NCBI GenBank assembly: GCA_949825045.1
Contig: OX463816.1
Coordinates: 13,077,579-13,141,578, forward strand
Direction of reading: 5' to 3'
Length of the DNA: 64,000 bases
Origin: Argyresthia goedartella
Taxonomy: Eukaryota > Arthropoda > Insecta > Lepidoptera > Argyresthiidae
Below the pieces are notes generated by a model. The model worked only from the letters and a program-made list of their open reading frames with translations. It did no database searches and was not told the origin of the DNA. Of the stretch, positions 22,317-33,347 are shown one piece after another. Made by a program: the position numbers and the translations under genes. Each line of letters begins with the position of its first letter. Position 1 is the first letter of the stretch.

Positions 22317-23610
22317 AGAGATTGTGTTGATGATTTCAATGGGCTGTCCCTGGACGAAAGTCGTAAAAGTCGTCCAGGACCAGTCATACAAAGAATAAAT
22401 CCACGGGAACACATTCTCTATTTCCAACTCTCCAAACAAAGACCAATGCTTTATTCATTTAAAACAAAGTGCCGTAAATAAATAGCTAAAAACTCGCGAA
22501 TAAATCTGCGAGCGACCAACAAAGCGAGCGAAGCCGGGCGCAAAAGCTGCTGAATAATATATCGTCGGTAGCAATGTTACCAGATAGCGGATTAATCATA
22601 AAATGTCTTTCTTTTATTACAGGTAATCATCGATTTATTGCAGTAAGAGGCAGAGAACTAACTAAGAGAAGTACTTTTAATGTAAAAATAACGTAGATTC
22701 AATTCTATTGCATGCCTGTCAAAGTTCACTGTTCAACGCAGTGCAGTATACTGTGGACTCCATCTAACATTGAGTAAGTCGAGACGCTTTCAATCTGCTT
22801 TGTAAAACTTTCTAAGACAGTTGAGCTGACACTGCTGTCTTTCCACACCTTCCAATCCCTTTGATACGCGTTCTATTGTGGGTTGTGTATTGGCCTGAGA
22901 ATGGATTATCTTGGGAACTGCGGAATGACTCTGGCTCCGAAAGTGATTAATGGAGTGACGCGAATGGTAATGAGTCAATCCAGCAAAGCTAATTTGAGTA
23001 ATACATCATAGAAAATCACAGGATTAATTTGTTAATTTCTCATTCTCTTGCTGCCCGATTAGTTTGCTCTGTGGTTTCTACTAGAGTGAGATTATTTTCG
23101 CAGTTATGTGCGTATTAAACAATGATACTGTAGAACAATTCGTAATTATTTATTTAGGGAAATATTAAGGGCTGAACATAGGCCAAAGGCATTGTGAATT
23201 AGACAAAGAAAACAAATACCCGTCGCATCCCGTCGAAGCAGACTGACGCATGCTCCCGCGCAGAGCCCCGCGGGGCAGCCCGAGCTCCGAGACCGAGAAA
23301 ATTATAGAAAATATTACTAAACTCCTGTAATAATAACATTAAAAATAAAATAAAACAACCAAAAATTTTCCCTTTTTTTACCTATTTCGCGTGTAAGTTT
23401 CATATAGGAAACTGATTTTGTCTCCGAGCGCTTGTTCACTTAGTTGAATAATAATGCATTGCGAAAAATATTTTTAAGTATTAAATATAACAGATATCCG
23501 GTAATTTTAAAAGTCCATTCTTATCTCTAATAGACCTTTTATAACATATATTTATCCTACATTTTTATGTTGTCTAGTTTAGCCTAGAATTGAAGCTAAA
23601 GATGCATTTC
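22317..23610. other. Unassigned sequence
   Basis: A short inverted repeat 'ctggacgaaagtcgtaaaagtcgtccag' sits at about 22351-22378. A GC-rich patch at 23225-23302 has many CpG. No gene recognised. Confidence 0.35.
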
Positions 23611-23892
23611 TGGCCATATTTAATCCCTTAAACTGCACATCAAAAATAATGATTTGCACAACGTATATCAGGGCAAAATGCTGCGGTAGCTTACTTAGGT
23701 GAAGGGTAAAGGGGGTGAGCGAAGCGAAGCCCCTTTTATCCTTTATGTTAGGTTGCACATGCAAGAACAACAAAGAATACTTAAAACATAAACTTAAGTA
23801 CACATAAAATATTTAAAACAGTAAAAGTGATTTTGCTGATCCTTTTTTGCTGTGCAAATCAGTATTTTTGATGTGCGATTAAATACTCGCCA
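23611..23892 (-). mobile_element. K1 MITE, uninterrupted copy
   Basis: About 282 bp. Starts TGGCCATATTTAATCC and ends 'gatgtgcgattaaatactcgcca'. The core reads in reverse: 'gcggtagcttacttaggtgaagggtaaag', 'gaagcgaagcccc', 'gttaggttgcacatg'. It retains 'acttaagtacacataaaatatttaaaa' intact, which proves the insertion in the 19.9 kb copy. Open frames within are incidental. Confidence 0.85.
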
Positions 23893-24002
23893 TTTATTTA
23901 TTACAAACTAGCCGGTTTCCCGAAGCAAGGCTTTTGAATCAGCACTACACTATATAGTTTATGAAATAACATTGGTAGATTGTGAAAGAAAAAGAAACTT
24001 CA

Positions 24003-24117
24003 TATCTCCATAGCTGCGGCGATAGGCTAGCCCCCTGTCACGCAAAATGGAGTATTGAATAACTGGCTAAAAGTGCGCACAACCGTGCTCTGCCACCTCT
24101 ACGCTATGTTATACAGT
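24003..24117 (-). repeat. Family B, copy 3
   Basis: 'ctccatagctgcggcgataggctagccccctgtcacg' followed by 'aaaatggagtattgaataactggc' and 'gctctgccacctctacgctatgtta' is the reverse complement of the 877-1018 copy with a deletion where the minisatellite-related segment would be. Confidence 0.75.
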
Positions 24118-24741
24118 GCATGAATGATTGTAACTCTAATTTGAGGTTATCCGGATATGATCAGACTGTACCTTGTATTAATGACTCGTTGAGGAGAACG
24201 GGAAGATTTTTTTTGAATATATTCTTTACCCAGCAATGGGACACCTTAATGGCTAAATAATAAAAAAATAAAAAAATGTGTGGAGAACATCGGAAAGTTT
24301 TCTTGGAGGTAATCGGAAACAACCCTTTGAGGTACATTCACGCCGTACAGTATCAAAAAAAACCCCAGCAATCTACGAACCATGGTACAGTACATACCTC
24401 GTATTAAATAGTAGAATTGCATAATTGTCTGCTGTGTAACGTTTAAATGAATATGGTATTTACTATCTAGTCTGGTTGGCAAGAGGACATTATGGTCATT
24501 AGTGCATTTGAATGGAGCAGTTAAATAGCTATCGGAGTTATGTAGGTGAGGTTATGCGTAATACAAAATAGGTACCGAACGTCCGACTATTAACCTTATG
24601 ACCTTAATTATACCTTTGAGTTGTCCCATGCATTTTGGTAACTGGTAATTTGCCAAAATCGTGGCAGCTGATTGGATGCTTACCGCAATATTGTACCAAA
24701 GATAATGTACTTAATAGGGGTACGCAGTATAGGTATATCTA
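24118..24741. other. Unassigned sequence
   Basis: The 78-codon frame at 24246-24482 (minus) shows no domain. Nothing else recognised. Confidence 0.35.
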
Positions 24742-24948
24742 TGTCACCGGAAGATAGTCAAAACCGTTAGTTGATCAACTAACGCGGTAGTTGATCAACT
24801 ATCATCCATCATACAGTAAACCAGACCGATAGGGTTTTGAATTTACGTTTCTGTTGTTCTTACATGTCAACCTAACACGAAGATTATTCGTAAGATAGTC
24901 AAAACCGTTAGTTGATCAACTAACGGTTTTGACTATCTTACGGTGACA
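24742..24948 (+). mobile_element. K3 MITE with TGTCACCG ends and 4-bp target duplication
   Basis: A 207-bp element bounded by TGTCACCG and CGGTGACA and flanked by TCTA on both sides (24738-24741 and 24949-24952). The subterminal arms 'agatagtcaaaaccgttag' and 'ctaacggttttgactatct' are perfectly inverted and include the palindrome 'gttgatcaac'. The interior has 'gttgttcttacatg' and 'caacctaacacgaag', i.e. the left part of core K. Sibling at 52817-53197. The transposon superfamily is uncertain; several use 4-bp duplications. Confidence 0.85.
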
Positions 24949-24952
24949 TCTA

Positions 24953-25984
24953 TACTGTTCATAATCACTTAGTGTTAATATGTATGTCATTGAATTTTTT
25001 ACCCGGCTGCAGCGCACCAAAGAAAAAGGGTTTTATGTCTGATCTGTATGTATATGTACATAAGTCTGTTCCTGGATTCCCTCGTAAATACTCAACGGCT
25101 GAACTGATGTAAAGAGATAATACGTCATTAGATTCGTCTTGATAGCGCGACTGTCACGGGGTCACATTAAATAAAAAACAAAATGGCGGATTTTCAAAAT
25201 AAAGGGCTTTGAAAGTACGGAAACATATCCTAATCTTGCACAAGCTATGAATAATACACATTAGTTGTAAACTAAGCATCTGAAGTTTTTTCGTAATTTT
25301 GTCCTAAAAATATAGCTTTGGCTTAAGCAGAAATTACCAGAGTGAAAAATTGTTCGGATTGAGATAAAATTTATGGTACTGTCCATAAGAGTCCCTGACA
25401 GTTCAATTCGCATAGTTTTTCGACGCGTACTTAATTATTCCTGCTTCCTACACTCTGGTTGGTTTTACACTTGTTAAGTTTTCATCAATTTTTACACATT
25501 ACCTTTTAACTCGTTTTAGTTAGATTTCGATTGTACTTTTCTATGCTTCTCCATAGCGGCGACAACCTTACTAAAATAATGCCAATGCCATGAATTAGAG
25601 CCTCTGCCATTCCCTAAGAGAAATGACATGACACGTGATATTGTTATTCCATCGCAGACTAGATTTGTTATTTTTCTAGACCCTAGTCATGTAGCATTAC
25701 TGCGCAACAATAGCGTCGCGGGCGCAGGCTGGTCGTCACGATTGTGTCGCAATAACTAGTTCTCTCGCAACCGCAGGCGCAGGGCAGGCCACGATCGTGC
25801 GAGGGTGAACCGCTGTGAACACGGGGAGCGGGGTTGGGAAACTGCGGCCGGATTGACCACGACTTTCTTGTATATATGCAGTCACAGGCGTGTGTGTGCC
25901 ACTGTGGTGACCATTTATCATAGCAGATATGTGCATCTCAACAGACAAAGCCAAAAATATGATCTGAAAAGATTATATTTAATG
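24953..25984. other. Unassigned sequence with a CpG-rich patch
   Basis: The stretch 25705-25870 is unusually GC- and CpG-rich for the window ('gcgtcgcgggcgcaggctgg', 'ccgcaggcgcagggcaggcc') and is followed by a TATA-like 'tgtatatatgcagtcac'. This could be a promoter or an old repeat. Evidence is weak. Confidence 0.3.
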
Positions 25985-26315
25985 TTCCGTACCTTAAAAT
26001 GAAAAAAGGAACCCTTAAAAGATCGCTTCGTTGACCGCCTGTCCGTCTGTTAAGACCTTTTTTTCAGGAACGCGTAAAGATATCAAGTTAAATTGATGGC
26101 GATAACTCAAATGTGGTCTCATTTTAACCTGTGTGCCTGTATGTAAATGTTATGTTATGTTTTGTTACCTTCCCGCTCGCGTAAGCACTCCCTGCAAACT
26201 CAGCTGACTCGCACAAGCACATCTCCCATAGGACCTTCATGCTTGCTGGAAGCCGCCGGCAGGAAATATTGGGAAACATGCGTGCGCGGGTCCAACTCGC
26301 ACTAGGCCATTTTTT
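25985..26315 (-). repeat. Family C element, interrupted copy
   Basis: On the minus strand it starts at 26315 with 'ggcctagtgcgagttggacccgcgcacg' and ends near 25985 with 'aaggtacgg'. It contains the 'cagacggacaggcgg' block typical of the family end. At about 26118-26160, 'gtgtgcctgtatgtaaatgttatg' is a fragment of the S1 SINE tail. Confidence 0.7.
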
Positions 26316-28184
26316 AAATTTGGATTGACCATAATTGGATATTTCCGTATTACTATGGAAATATCAATTCGTAAATATCAACAGGGATGAGTTTCCCACA
26401 GATGCTTTTGTACTACTGTCACACACAGTCTACACGTAGAATCGAATACCTACCACATCGTGATAAAATATATCAAATCTAGGAAAAAGACTAAATACAA
26501 TAAAACCTACTATGATACTACTAAATATTAAGCAACCCTTGGGGTAGCATCTCAAAGGATCATTACTAGAGATATTTTTATTATAGGAAGTTATGGTAAC
26601 ACTGTTAAAAATGCACATAAAACCTAAGCTAAAGGGTGCCATGAAAAATTGAAGCCGTCTTAATGGCCGCGGAAAAGCATAAAACCCATACGGTCGAAAT
26701 ATAATATGTGAACGCCACTTAAACCTAACTTTTATTTTATGGACTCGGTTTATTCTTCTGGACTGAGATGAACAGCGATTTTGTCGCCGGGCATCATCAT
26801 AGACAACACATAAATTCACATAATGCACAACTTGATAAAGGTTTTTTTAGGAACGTTTTTTATTGGCACAGTAACCTATTATTTAACACCAGACATATAG
26901 CCACAGAATACTTAATAGTAAGGAGTATTGTATTACTTGGCTAAAATGCTTCTCCCACCCCATATGGGAAATGCAAATGCAATAGAGTTTTCAACCTGAT
27001 AACTCATATTTTCATTAGTCGTTACGTAGTATATATTTTACGTATTGAGTCTGATTGGCATCCATATCTATTGCTGGCAGGCAGGCACGAGCTCATGACA
27101 GAGAACCTGAAGCTTCATAAACTCCACTTTTTAAATACGAGGGATGTTACCAAAACAATCGTAAAGAATCGAATTTGGAGAAAGAATGTCGAAATCTATC
27201 CAAATTTGCTGCATCCGTTAATTCACAAATGTTTGAAGAGTGTATCGATTCATTTGATTCATCGATATTTTTAAGCAATATGACCTTGCTAACAGACTAA
27301 GACTGACACCCATCAAGCACCGTGATATCTTTTTCATATTGAAGTGTAGGTAACCTGAAAATCCTATGACTAGGTAGAGCGACTTCGGAATAAAAGTCTT
27401 TGAAGTATTCCTTTATCTCTCCTTATTAAGTAGCTCCCTTGTTCGATCGTGACCTAATTTGATAATTTCATAGGAGTACCAAAGAGGTTAAGTCTAATGA
27501 AACCCTGTAAATATTCTTCCCGATGTAATGAAGCTATATTCATTGTGTCATACTGTCAACACAAAGATTCACTGATACTCTTATGCTATGCTGATACTGC
27601 CTCTGTGCCTCTAACCATGTGATTGGTTGATACCAGTAAGAACCCGTTTCTGTAATCGGCAATAAATTTCACTGTAAAATAGCCTTCAGAATTTGTTCTT
27701 CCAAAACGTTTGGCCATTCCTTGTTGTATCTGTTAGTTGATATTCGTGCAAGGTAGATTTTCTCACTTACGAGATTTAATTAGCTTGTCCCAGCTGAAAT
27801 TATCATGGCTTGAAACTTACTCAAACAATTAGATTACATTTGTCTTAGAATTAACTGGTAAATAATACCTGGATTTCGTGTTTACTCGGCACGGATTGAA
27901 TTTTTAGACTTACCAATACAGCTATCTTCAAAGATTAGATTCATTACCTCAAATACACTCAATCACTCTTAGAACTATTAATTAACCACACATCGCAGGT
28001 CATTGTATCCGCAAGACAAAATAAGTCACAATGTAATTATCCAAGCAGTGGAGCATTAGCTCAATTCATCAATATTATGATAAAACTAAACACTTGTAAA
28101 TTGACACCTCTGCTCGAATAATCCCAGTAAGATTCCAGTAAGTAGACTTAACTTAATTTGCATTATCATTTATTTAGTTATTTA
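26316..28184. other. Unassigned sequence
   Basis: A 132-codon minus-strand frame at 26430-26828 is rich in F, I, Y and R and shows no domain. I regard it as chance. The frame at 27071-27274 is likewise unassigned. Confidence 0.3.
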
Positions 28185-28470
28185 TTTATAACCCCTTAAT
28201 GTCCCACTGTTTGGCATAGCCCTCACCCCCTCTTCCACTCTATCCGATCCTGAGCGATCTCCCTCCAGTTCTTGTCCCAAGATCTCATCTCAATACTACG
28301 TCTATTCCTGGGTCGGTCACGTTTTATCTTTGCGTTTTCTCGGAGCCAGTCTGTGGTTCTTCCGGCCCAATGATTAGGTTGCATTCGAGCAACGTGGCCG
28401 GCCCAGTCCCACTTTAGTGGGGTAGCCTTCTGCGCTACATCTATTATTTTTGTCTGGGAAGCTCTGGATC
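28185..28470 (-). pseudogene. RTE-like LINE, C-terminal coding fragment and 3' tail
   Basis: On the minus strand, the frame from about 28440 reads WDWAGHVARMQPNHWAGRTT, then a stretch with RPRNRRS, then WREIAQDRIEWK. This matches the well-known C-terminal pattern of RTE-type and related endonuclease/reverse-transcriptase proteins (WAGHVARM ... W ... GRP..R ... W...A.DR..W). It ends with 'gccaaacagtgggacattaa', a form of the usual 'cagcagtgggac' 3' end. Only the end of the protein is left, as expected of a 5'-truncated LINE. It is not functional. Confidence 0.7.
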
Positions 28471-28494
28471 CGGAATCCTGAGTTGCCTATTATC

Positions 28495-28580
28495 GTTATT
28501 TTGCTATTATTATTACGAGCCTATTATATCCCACTGCTGGGGCAAGGCTCTCCCACTCTTCCACTTTATTCGAAATTGGG
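28495..28580 (-). repeat. Second RTE-like 3' tail
   Basis: The minus strand reads 'gtggaagagtgggagagcct' then 'tgccccagcagtgggatataataggctcgt'. It lies directly behind the first tail in the same orientation, so two truncated copies sit head-to-tail. Confidence 0.6.
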
Positions 28581-29849
28581 TCTATGGGATTAATACTGTA
28601 GAGAGACCGCTCAGAATGGGATATCATCATATAACTATCTATTCAATCTGTGGTCAATCAGTTCATAAATCAATTGCGGTCTAACAACGTAGGTTAATTT
28701 CGGACTGGTTCTCTTTTCAGAACCTGAAAATGTTAGTGTTGATTTGTTGCTCGTTAGCACTTCCCAGTGGGACCGTGCAGGGCTGTGGGGTCCAATTATT
28801 TTCTGCGGATGTCAGCAAATATCCCCCTTTACTTTGTGGTCGCATGCACATGCAGTGTAACCCTGAGAGAGGGATACGCACTAATTAAAATCTGCGGGGA
28901 TTTACAAGAGAAAGAGCACAAACTATTTATTCAGTTTTTGTACGACTCACATCTTAGCCCGCTGTTCCTGATAACTTTGCTAGAACATTCTCGCTAAGTG
29001 CAACAGACACTTCTCTTAGTACGCCTAGTAGGTAATTAGATGTAACCGCAGTGCAATTGACCGAGCCCGTCCGTAGTAGAGTAGCAAGGTCGCGCCGGTC
29101 GCACGCTCCAAGTCATAATATATTGTGGCGTTGCCTTGCCTTCTGTTCTTTGTTATATTATGCGACACAGTTAGCTCGTATGTAGTGTAATGAGCATTGT
29201 AGGCTTCTCACGTCCTTTGAGCAAGTCAAGGTGGCTTTTTGTATGAAAACGTTATTTTTCCTACTCAAAAGTCTCCAAAATGATGAGAATATATCACAAA
29301 AATTATAAATACACTTCTTTGTAAGTTAAGTCACCTTGGTTCATCTCCAGCCAGTTAAAGAACAATTGTTTCAAGCACCATTATGTCGAGCTTAAATGAT
29401 GGATTGACTAGCAGTATACAATTATAATGATATTAATGATTGATTTATTTGATACATTTACTGTACTCGTAATGATCAATTACTACTAGACGTAGGTCAG
29501 GCGGGTCACATAAAATACTCCGACGTTGAAATCCTATAGAGGTATGTACACTTTGGCAGGCAATGCTAGAAAATCAAGGTTTTCAATTGAACGGTCACTA
29601 TAAAGAGGTTTTGGTCTTGTCTATTACTCAATTACTGAAGTTATTTAATTCAAGAGCTTCCATTTCTTTTGATTTTTTACAAATTTAGGTAACGATATGT
29701 GTACATAACTTATTTAAATATTTCTTTATTGAATATTCATTATTTGCGTGAATTTGTAAACAAGTTTAACCCCCAAGGCGAAGTTTAAAATGTTCCTAAG
29801 TTATAAAGCTAGATAGGTACCTAAATGTATTTATTTATTATTATTGCCC
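28581..29849. other. Unassigned sequence
   Basis: No gene recognised. The frame at 28767-28997 has no domain. A GC-rich patch at 29060-29110 is notable only by composition. Confidence 0.35.
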
Positions 29850-31030
29850 TTAAATATTTGTGCCCTTACAGCAGATGCCAAATAGACACAAATATAAAGA
29901 CAAGCGCTGCGCTGCGCAGTCACTATCGCCTCGCAACAATCGACACACAGTCGGAAGCTGGGGTGTGCTTCTCGCGCATTTGATACACGGATATCGACAC
30001 CATATATCGAGAGATTTTATCGAGTATTGCGCGAGAATCACCTCCCTATTCGATGTTGTGTCTCACCTCTTGTGATTAAATACAAACATACCCAATATAA
30101 AAGCGGATGCATAAAGGTAAGGGTAGTATCCAAATGTACCCTCTCGAGCATAAGGACGTATGAGCTTTCGTGTCGATTCCAGATAACTGAGCTGGAGTCA
30201 AGTTTGGTTCTCATTAGGGCCGTGTAGAGGAGCTGGACCCCACCCAGATTATGGAATCCCTTACTATTCCGAATCACAAACCCTAATCTTTTGAAGCATT
30301 CCTTGGCTAAAGTGCACATGTGCTCATGGAGTGTAAGTTTAGGGTCGAACGTAACACCGAGGTCCTTCATCGAATACGCTCGAGTCCAAGACTCCGTGCC
30401 GAGTGTATAATGCCCTAATAGACCGGGGAGAGCGCGTAAAAGACATTATGCAACACTTATCACTATTGATTAGGAGTTTGTTGTTCATACTGCATATATG
30501 AACAGCATCTAGACCTTCCTGTAGTAGCCTGCAATCACCCTCTGATTTCACGGGATGTACCAGTTTCAGAACGTCCGCGTGCCTCCTGTATTTTTATTTA
30601 GCATGTTTTAGCTTAAATTCAAGGACATTTATCATGATAATAAATAACAACGGCCCAAGAATAGAGCCTTGGCTAACGCCCGGCCGTTTGTGGTGCGGCT
30701 AAGACTCAAAACAGCCGTGTCGCCCAAATTAAAGGCGGTTCTTCAGGTAGTCAGCGAATAAAAACCAACAGCCGTGGGGCAAGTCCAACGCCACCCGATT
30801 TCTTCATTAGGACGTTGTTGTCGACTCTATCGAACGCCTCAAGGAAGTCTAGATAGGCGACGTCTACCTGACATCAGCCCCTTCTCTACATCCCTACGGG
30901 AAACATGGGTAATTTGGACGTAGTTAGCAGGCAAGCGCTCCGGCAAGTCGCTGAGGAGAACGTCGGAGAAGTAATCTGCAAATGCGGCTGCTGCTTCCTC
31001 TCCTACACACTCTTGCCCCTTATGCACAAA
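29850..31030 (-). pseudogene. Non-LTR retrotransposon reverse-transcriptase fragment (CR1/Jockey-like)
   Basis: Minus-strand pieces in at least three frames follow the order of a LINE reverse transcriptase. A pre-RT linker comes first (AFADYFSDVLLSDLPERL, 30839-31027). Next is DFLEAFDRVDNNVL near 30840-30800, then GVSQGSILGPLLFIIMIN near 30680-30630. A stretch with DCRLLQEGLDAV and NKLLINSDKC follows at 30551-30430, then KDLGVTFDPKLTLHEHM with KRLGFVIRN at 30370-30260. The catalytic FADD box, which should lie just before DCRLLQ, is degraded to HADV. With several frameshifts and this loss, the copy is dead. Clade is inferred; CR1 and Jockey remain alternatives. Confidence 0.8.
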
Positions 31031-31813
31031 AGTATCTAAAGAGCGCTGAAAATATTGTTTCTAAATAATTTAATTCAGCGGGAAAAGACACAGATTAGCC
31101 ATTTGTTACTATGATAAACGTCTTTTTCCTGGTAGATACAAAAACAAATGAAGCAGTTGACAGAATGCAACCTTGACTAGAATTGTCTGTAAAAAATATC
31201 AAGATCACTATCAATGGCAAGCCTTGCCGTGTCTATCGTTAACGTTACATCAATTTGTCTGTGGTAGTACCTACAATTACGATTATATCTAGCCAAGAGC
31301 AATCATAACAACAAAGACTCCTTGCATGACAAACAATAACTTCGTATGTAACAAAACAATACAGCGTTAAATAGGTGGATTGGAAAATCATCATACTTTT
31401 TATAGATAACTTCTTTTAACAACCAAGCACATGAAGTGGAACAAAATAAGTAATTCACTTAAATAGCAACCTTCAAATAAGGAGCCCGCCATATTCGTAG
31501 CCCATTCAAATTCAACCGCAAGGGAACATGACAATATTATTATTGTTTCACACCACACCATTATGTCAACTAGACCTTTTTATGCAAAACCATGTTTCCG
31601 GCACGTGGTGACCTGCCATTCTTCTCTTCCGATAATAAATGGGGATAATTCGTCATGACTGGGTCCACGCCGAGCCATTATGTGACTGATAGTGTTACAT
31701 GAATTCAGCCATAAATCGATGCTTTCGAACAATGTAAGTACACTATTGCAGACAATGTTCTTTTGGACAATAGCAGATCGATGTCAAGATCATTTTGCGT
31801 AGACATGGCTATA
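31031..31813. other. Unassigned sequence
   Basis: Could include further decayed LINE sequence upstream of the RT fragment, but no protein motif is readable. Confidence 0.3.
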
Positions 31814-32087
31814 CAGGGGCCCAATCCTGCTAGCACATGGCCGCTCAGTGACGTTTGATGCGATGGCGACGGTCAACTTTAGGTATCCATTATTTGGCGA
31901 TTGGAGTTTCTTTTATCATGGTAAATAATGGTAGAAATTGAGATTAGTGCTAATCATATAAATTCGTTATAAATCAAAGAGAAGGGGACCACAAAAACTT
32001 CAAATAAGAGATAACTAAAGTCGACCCGTTCGTCGTGGTCGCATCATTGTCACTAAGCGGTCATTGTCTATCGGAATTGGGCACCAG
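31814..32087 (+). mobile_element. hAT-like MITE, copy 1 (diverged)
   Basis: Starts CAGGGGCCCAATC and ends 'cggaattgggcaccag'. Inner arms 'cggtcaactttaggtatcca' and 'aactaaagtcgacccgtt' correspond to the better-preserved copy at 33093-33347. CAGGG-type ends are common in hAT elements. No convincing 8-bp target duplication remains. Confidence 0.55.
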
Positions 32088-33092
32088 ATCGGCGCAAAAG
32101 ACCGTATATACATCCTATTTTGTTTGAAACTGCTTTGGTGTCATCTTACAAGGCGGGGTTGTCAAGTATGTTCCATGCACGTTTTCGTTTTCGTAGGTAA
32201 ATCTTAATTTACAACTGTTTATTTCTTCCAGTCGGTACCCTTCCCATACTTTTGTGAAGTTTTTTCGATTATTGACTGATTGTGGCGTGTGCAGTGCAGC
32301 CTGCTTTCTGTGTGCAGAACGTGCATCTGTTCTTTTGTGTTTTATCAATACACATGATTTATCACCTGGAAAAGGGCATATGCACGACGCGTGTCGAAAA
32401 TTATTTGCACTGAACCCTTCCACCCTTATTTCCGTTACTTCTCAAAAACTTTTACTCAGCTGCTCATATCATCATAAAACTTTTAACGCAGTCCTTGGCG
32501 TTTAACTAAATGATATGGTTAAACAATGTAATAACCGTCATAAAATATTCAGGTCATGGCGATGTGTCTTCAGACAGGTGTAGGGAAGTGGTGCCCTCGT
32601 TAAAGCCGACCGTGGTGGGCAGGCGAGGTGCAGGTAGGATTTGATAGAGGCAACAGCCCGTAATAATATAATACTTCTCTGATAATTTCAACAAAACAAC
32701 TTTAGATAAAACTGACTTCAATTAAACATTATTTGTTGCAAATCTTACCTGACTTCATTAATTAAAGAGTTCCCTTTATTCCTTTATGATCCCATCATCA
32801 GACCTAAAGCTTTCCTGGTACGTTCATCACCATCACTTCCATTTTACCATTAGGCATTATGACGAACTTACGTTACTGAACTACCATTATAAAATTATTA
32901 TCGCAACTTGTAGGATAGGTACTTAGTATGGAGCAGTTCCAGTGGCCATCTGTGATCTTCATCAGTTCCACTTCACAAAATGATGCTTCCCGAAAGTAAA
33001 TGCACGAGTTACTATGAAAAATACAAACATCGCTATAGATAGGTGTGCTTATTATAAGACTCGATTTCTCCAGGATACCACCAGATCCTCAA
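32088..33092. other. Unassigned sequence
   Basis: Opposite-strand frames of 102 and 83 codons overlap at 32115-32505. Neither has a domain I recognise. The stretch 32580-32640 holds 'gtcgg'-poor but GC-richer sequence resembling a decayed repeat. Confidence 0.3.
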
Positions 33093-33347
33093 CAGGGGCC
33101 ACAATGATAGCTCCATGATAATTACATGACGATTACGGTCAAACTTTAGATATCCAATATATGGCGTGTGGAGAATATTTTTTTGGAAATTATGGTGAAA
33201 ATTAAGTCAATTGGTAAGCATAATAATTTAGTTAATCAACAAAGGGAACGGGATTACAAAATCGTCAGATATTGGATATCTAAAGTTGACCGTAATCGTC
33301 ATGTAATTGTCATTGTGCTTTCATCGTGTACCGGAATCTGGCCCCTG
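33093..33347 (+). mobile_element. hAT-like MITE, copy 2
   Basis: Ends CAGGGGCCACAATG and 'ggaatctggcccctg' are inverted. A long inner inverted repeat 'tacatgacgattacggtcaa' and 'ttgaccgtaatcgtcatgta' continues into 'tagatatccaata' and 'tattggatatcta'. Element length 255 bp, no coding capacity. Flanks atcctcaa and atatcaat do not form a clean 8-bp duplication, so hAT assignment is tentative. Confidence 0.7.

Noticed and set aside
25705..25885. CpG-rich promoter with TATA box
   Set aside because: GC enrichment and a 'tatatat' alone do not establish a promoter, and no transcript start or downstream gene can be shown.
26430..26828. 132-codon open frame, minus strand
   Set aside because: Rich in F, I, Y and R with no recognisable motif or supporting splice sites. 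Likely chance.
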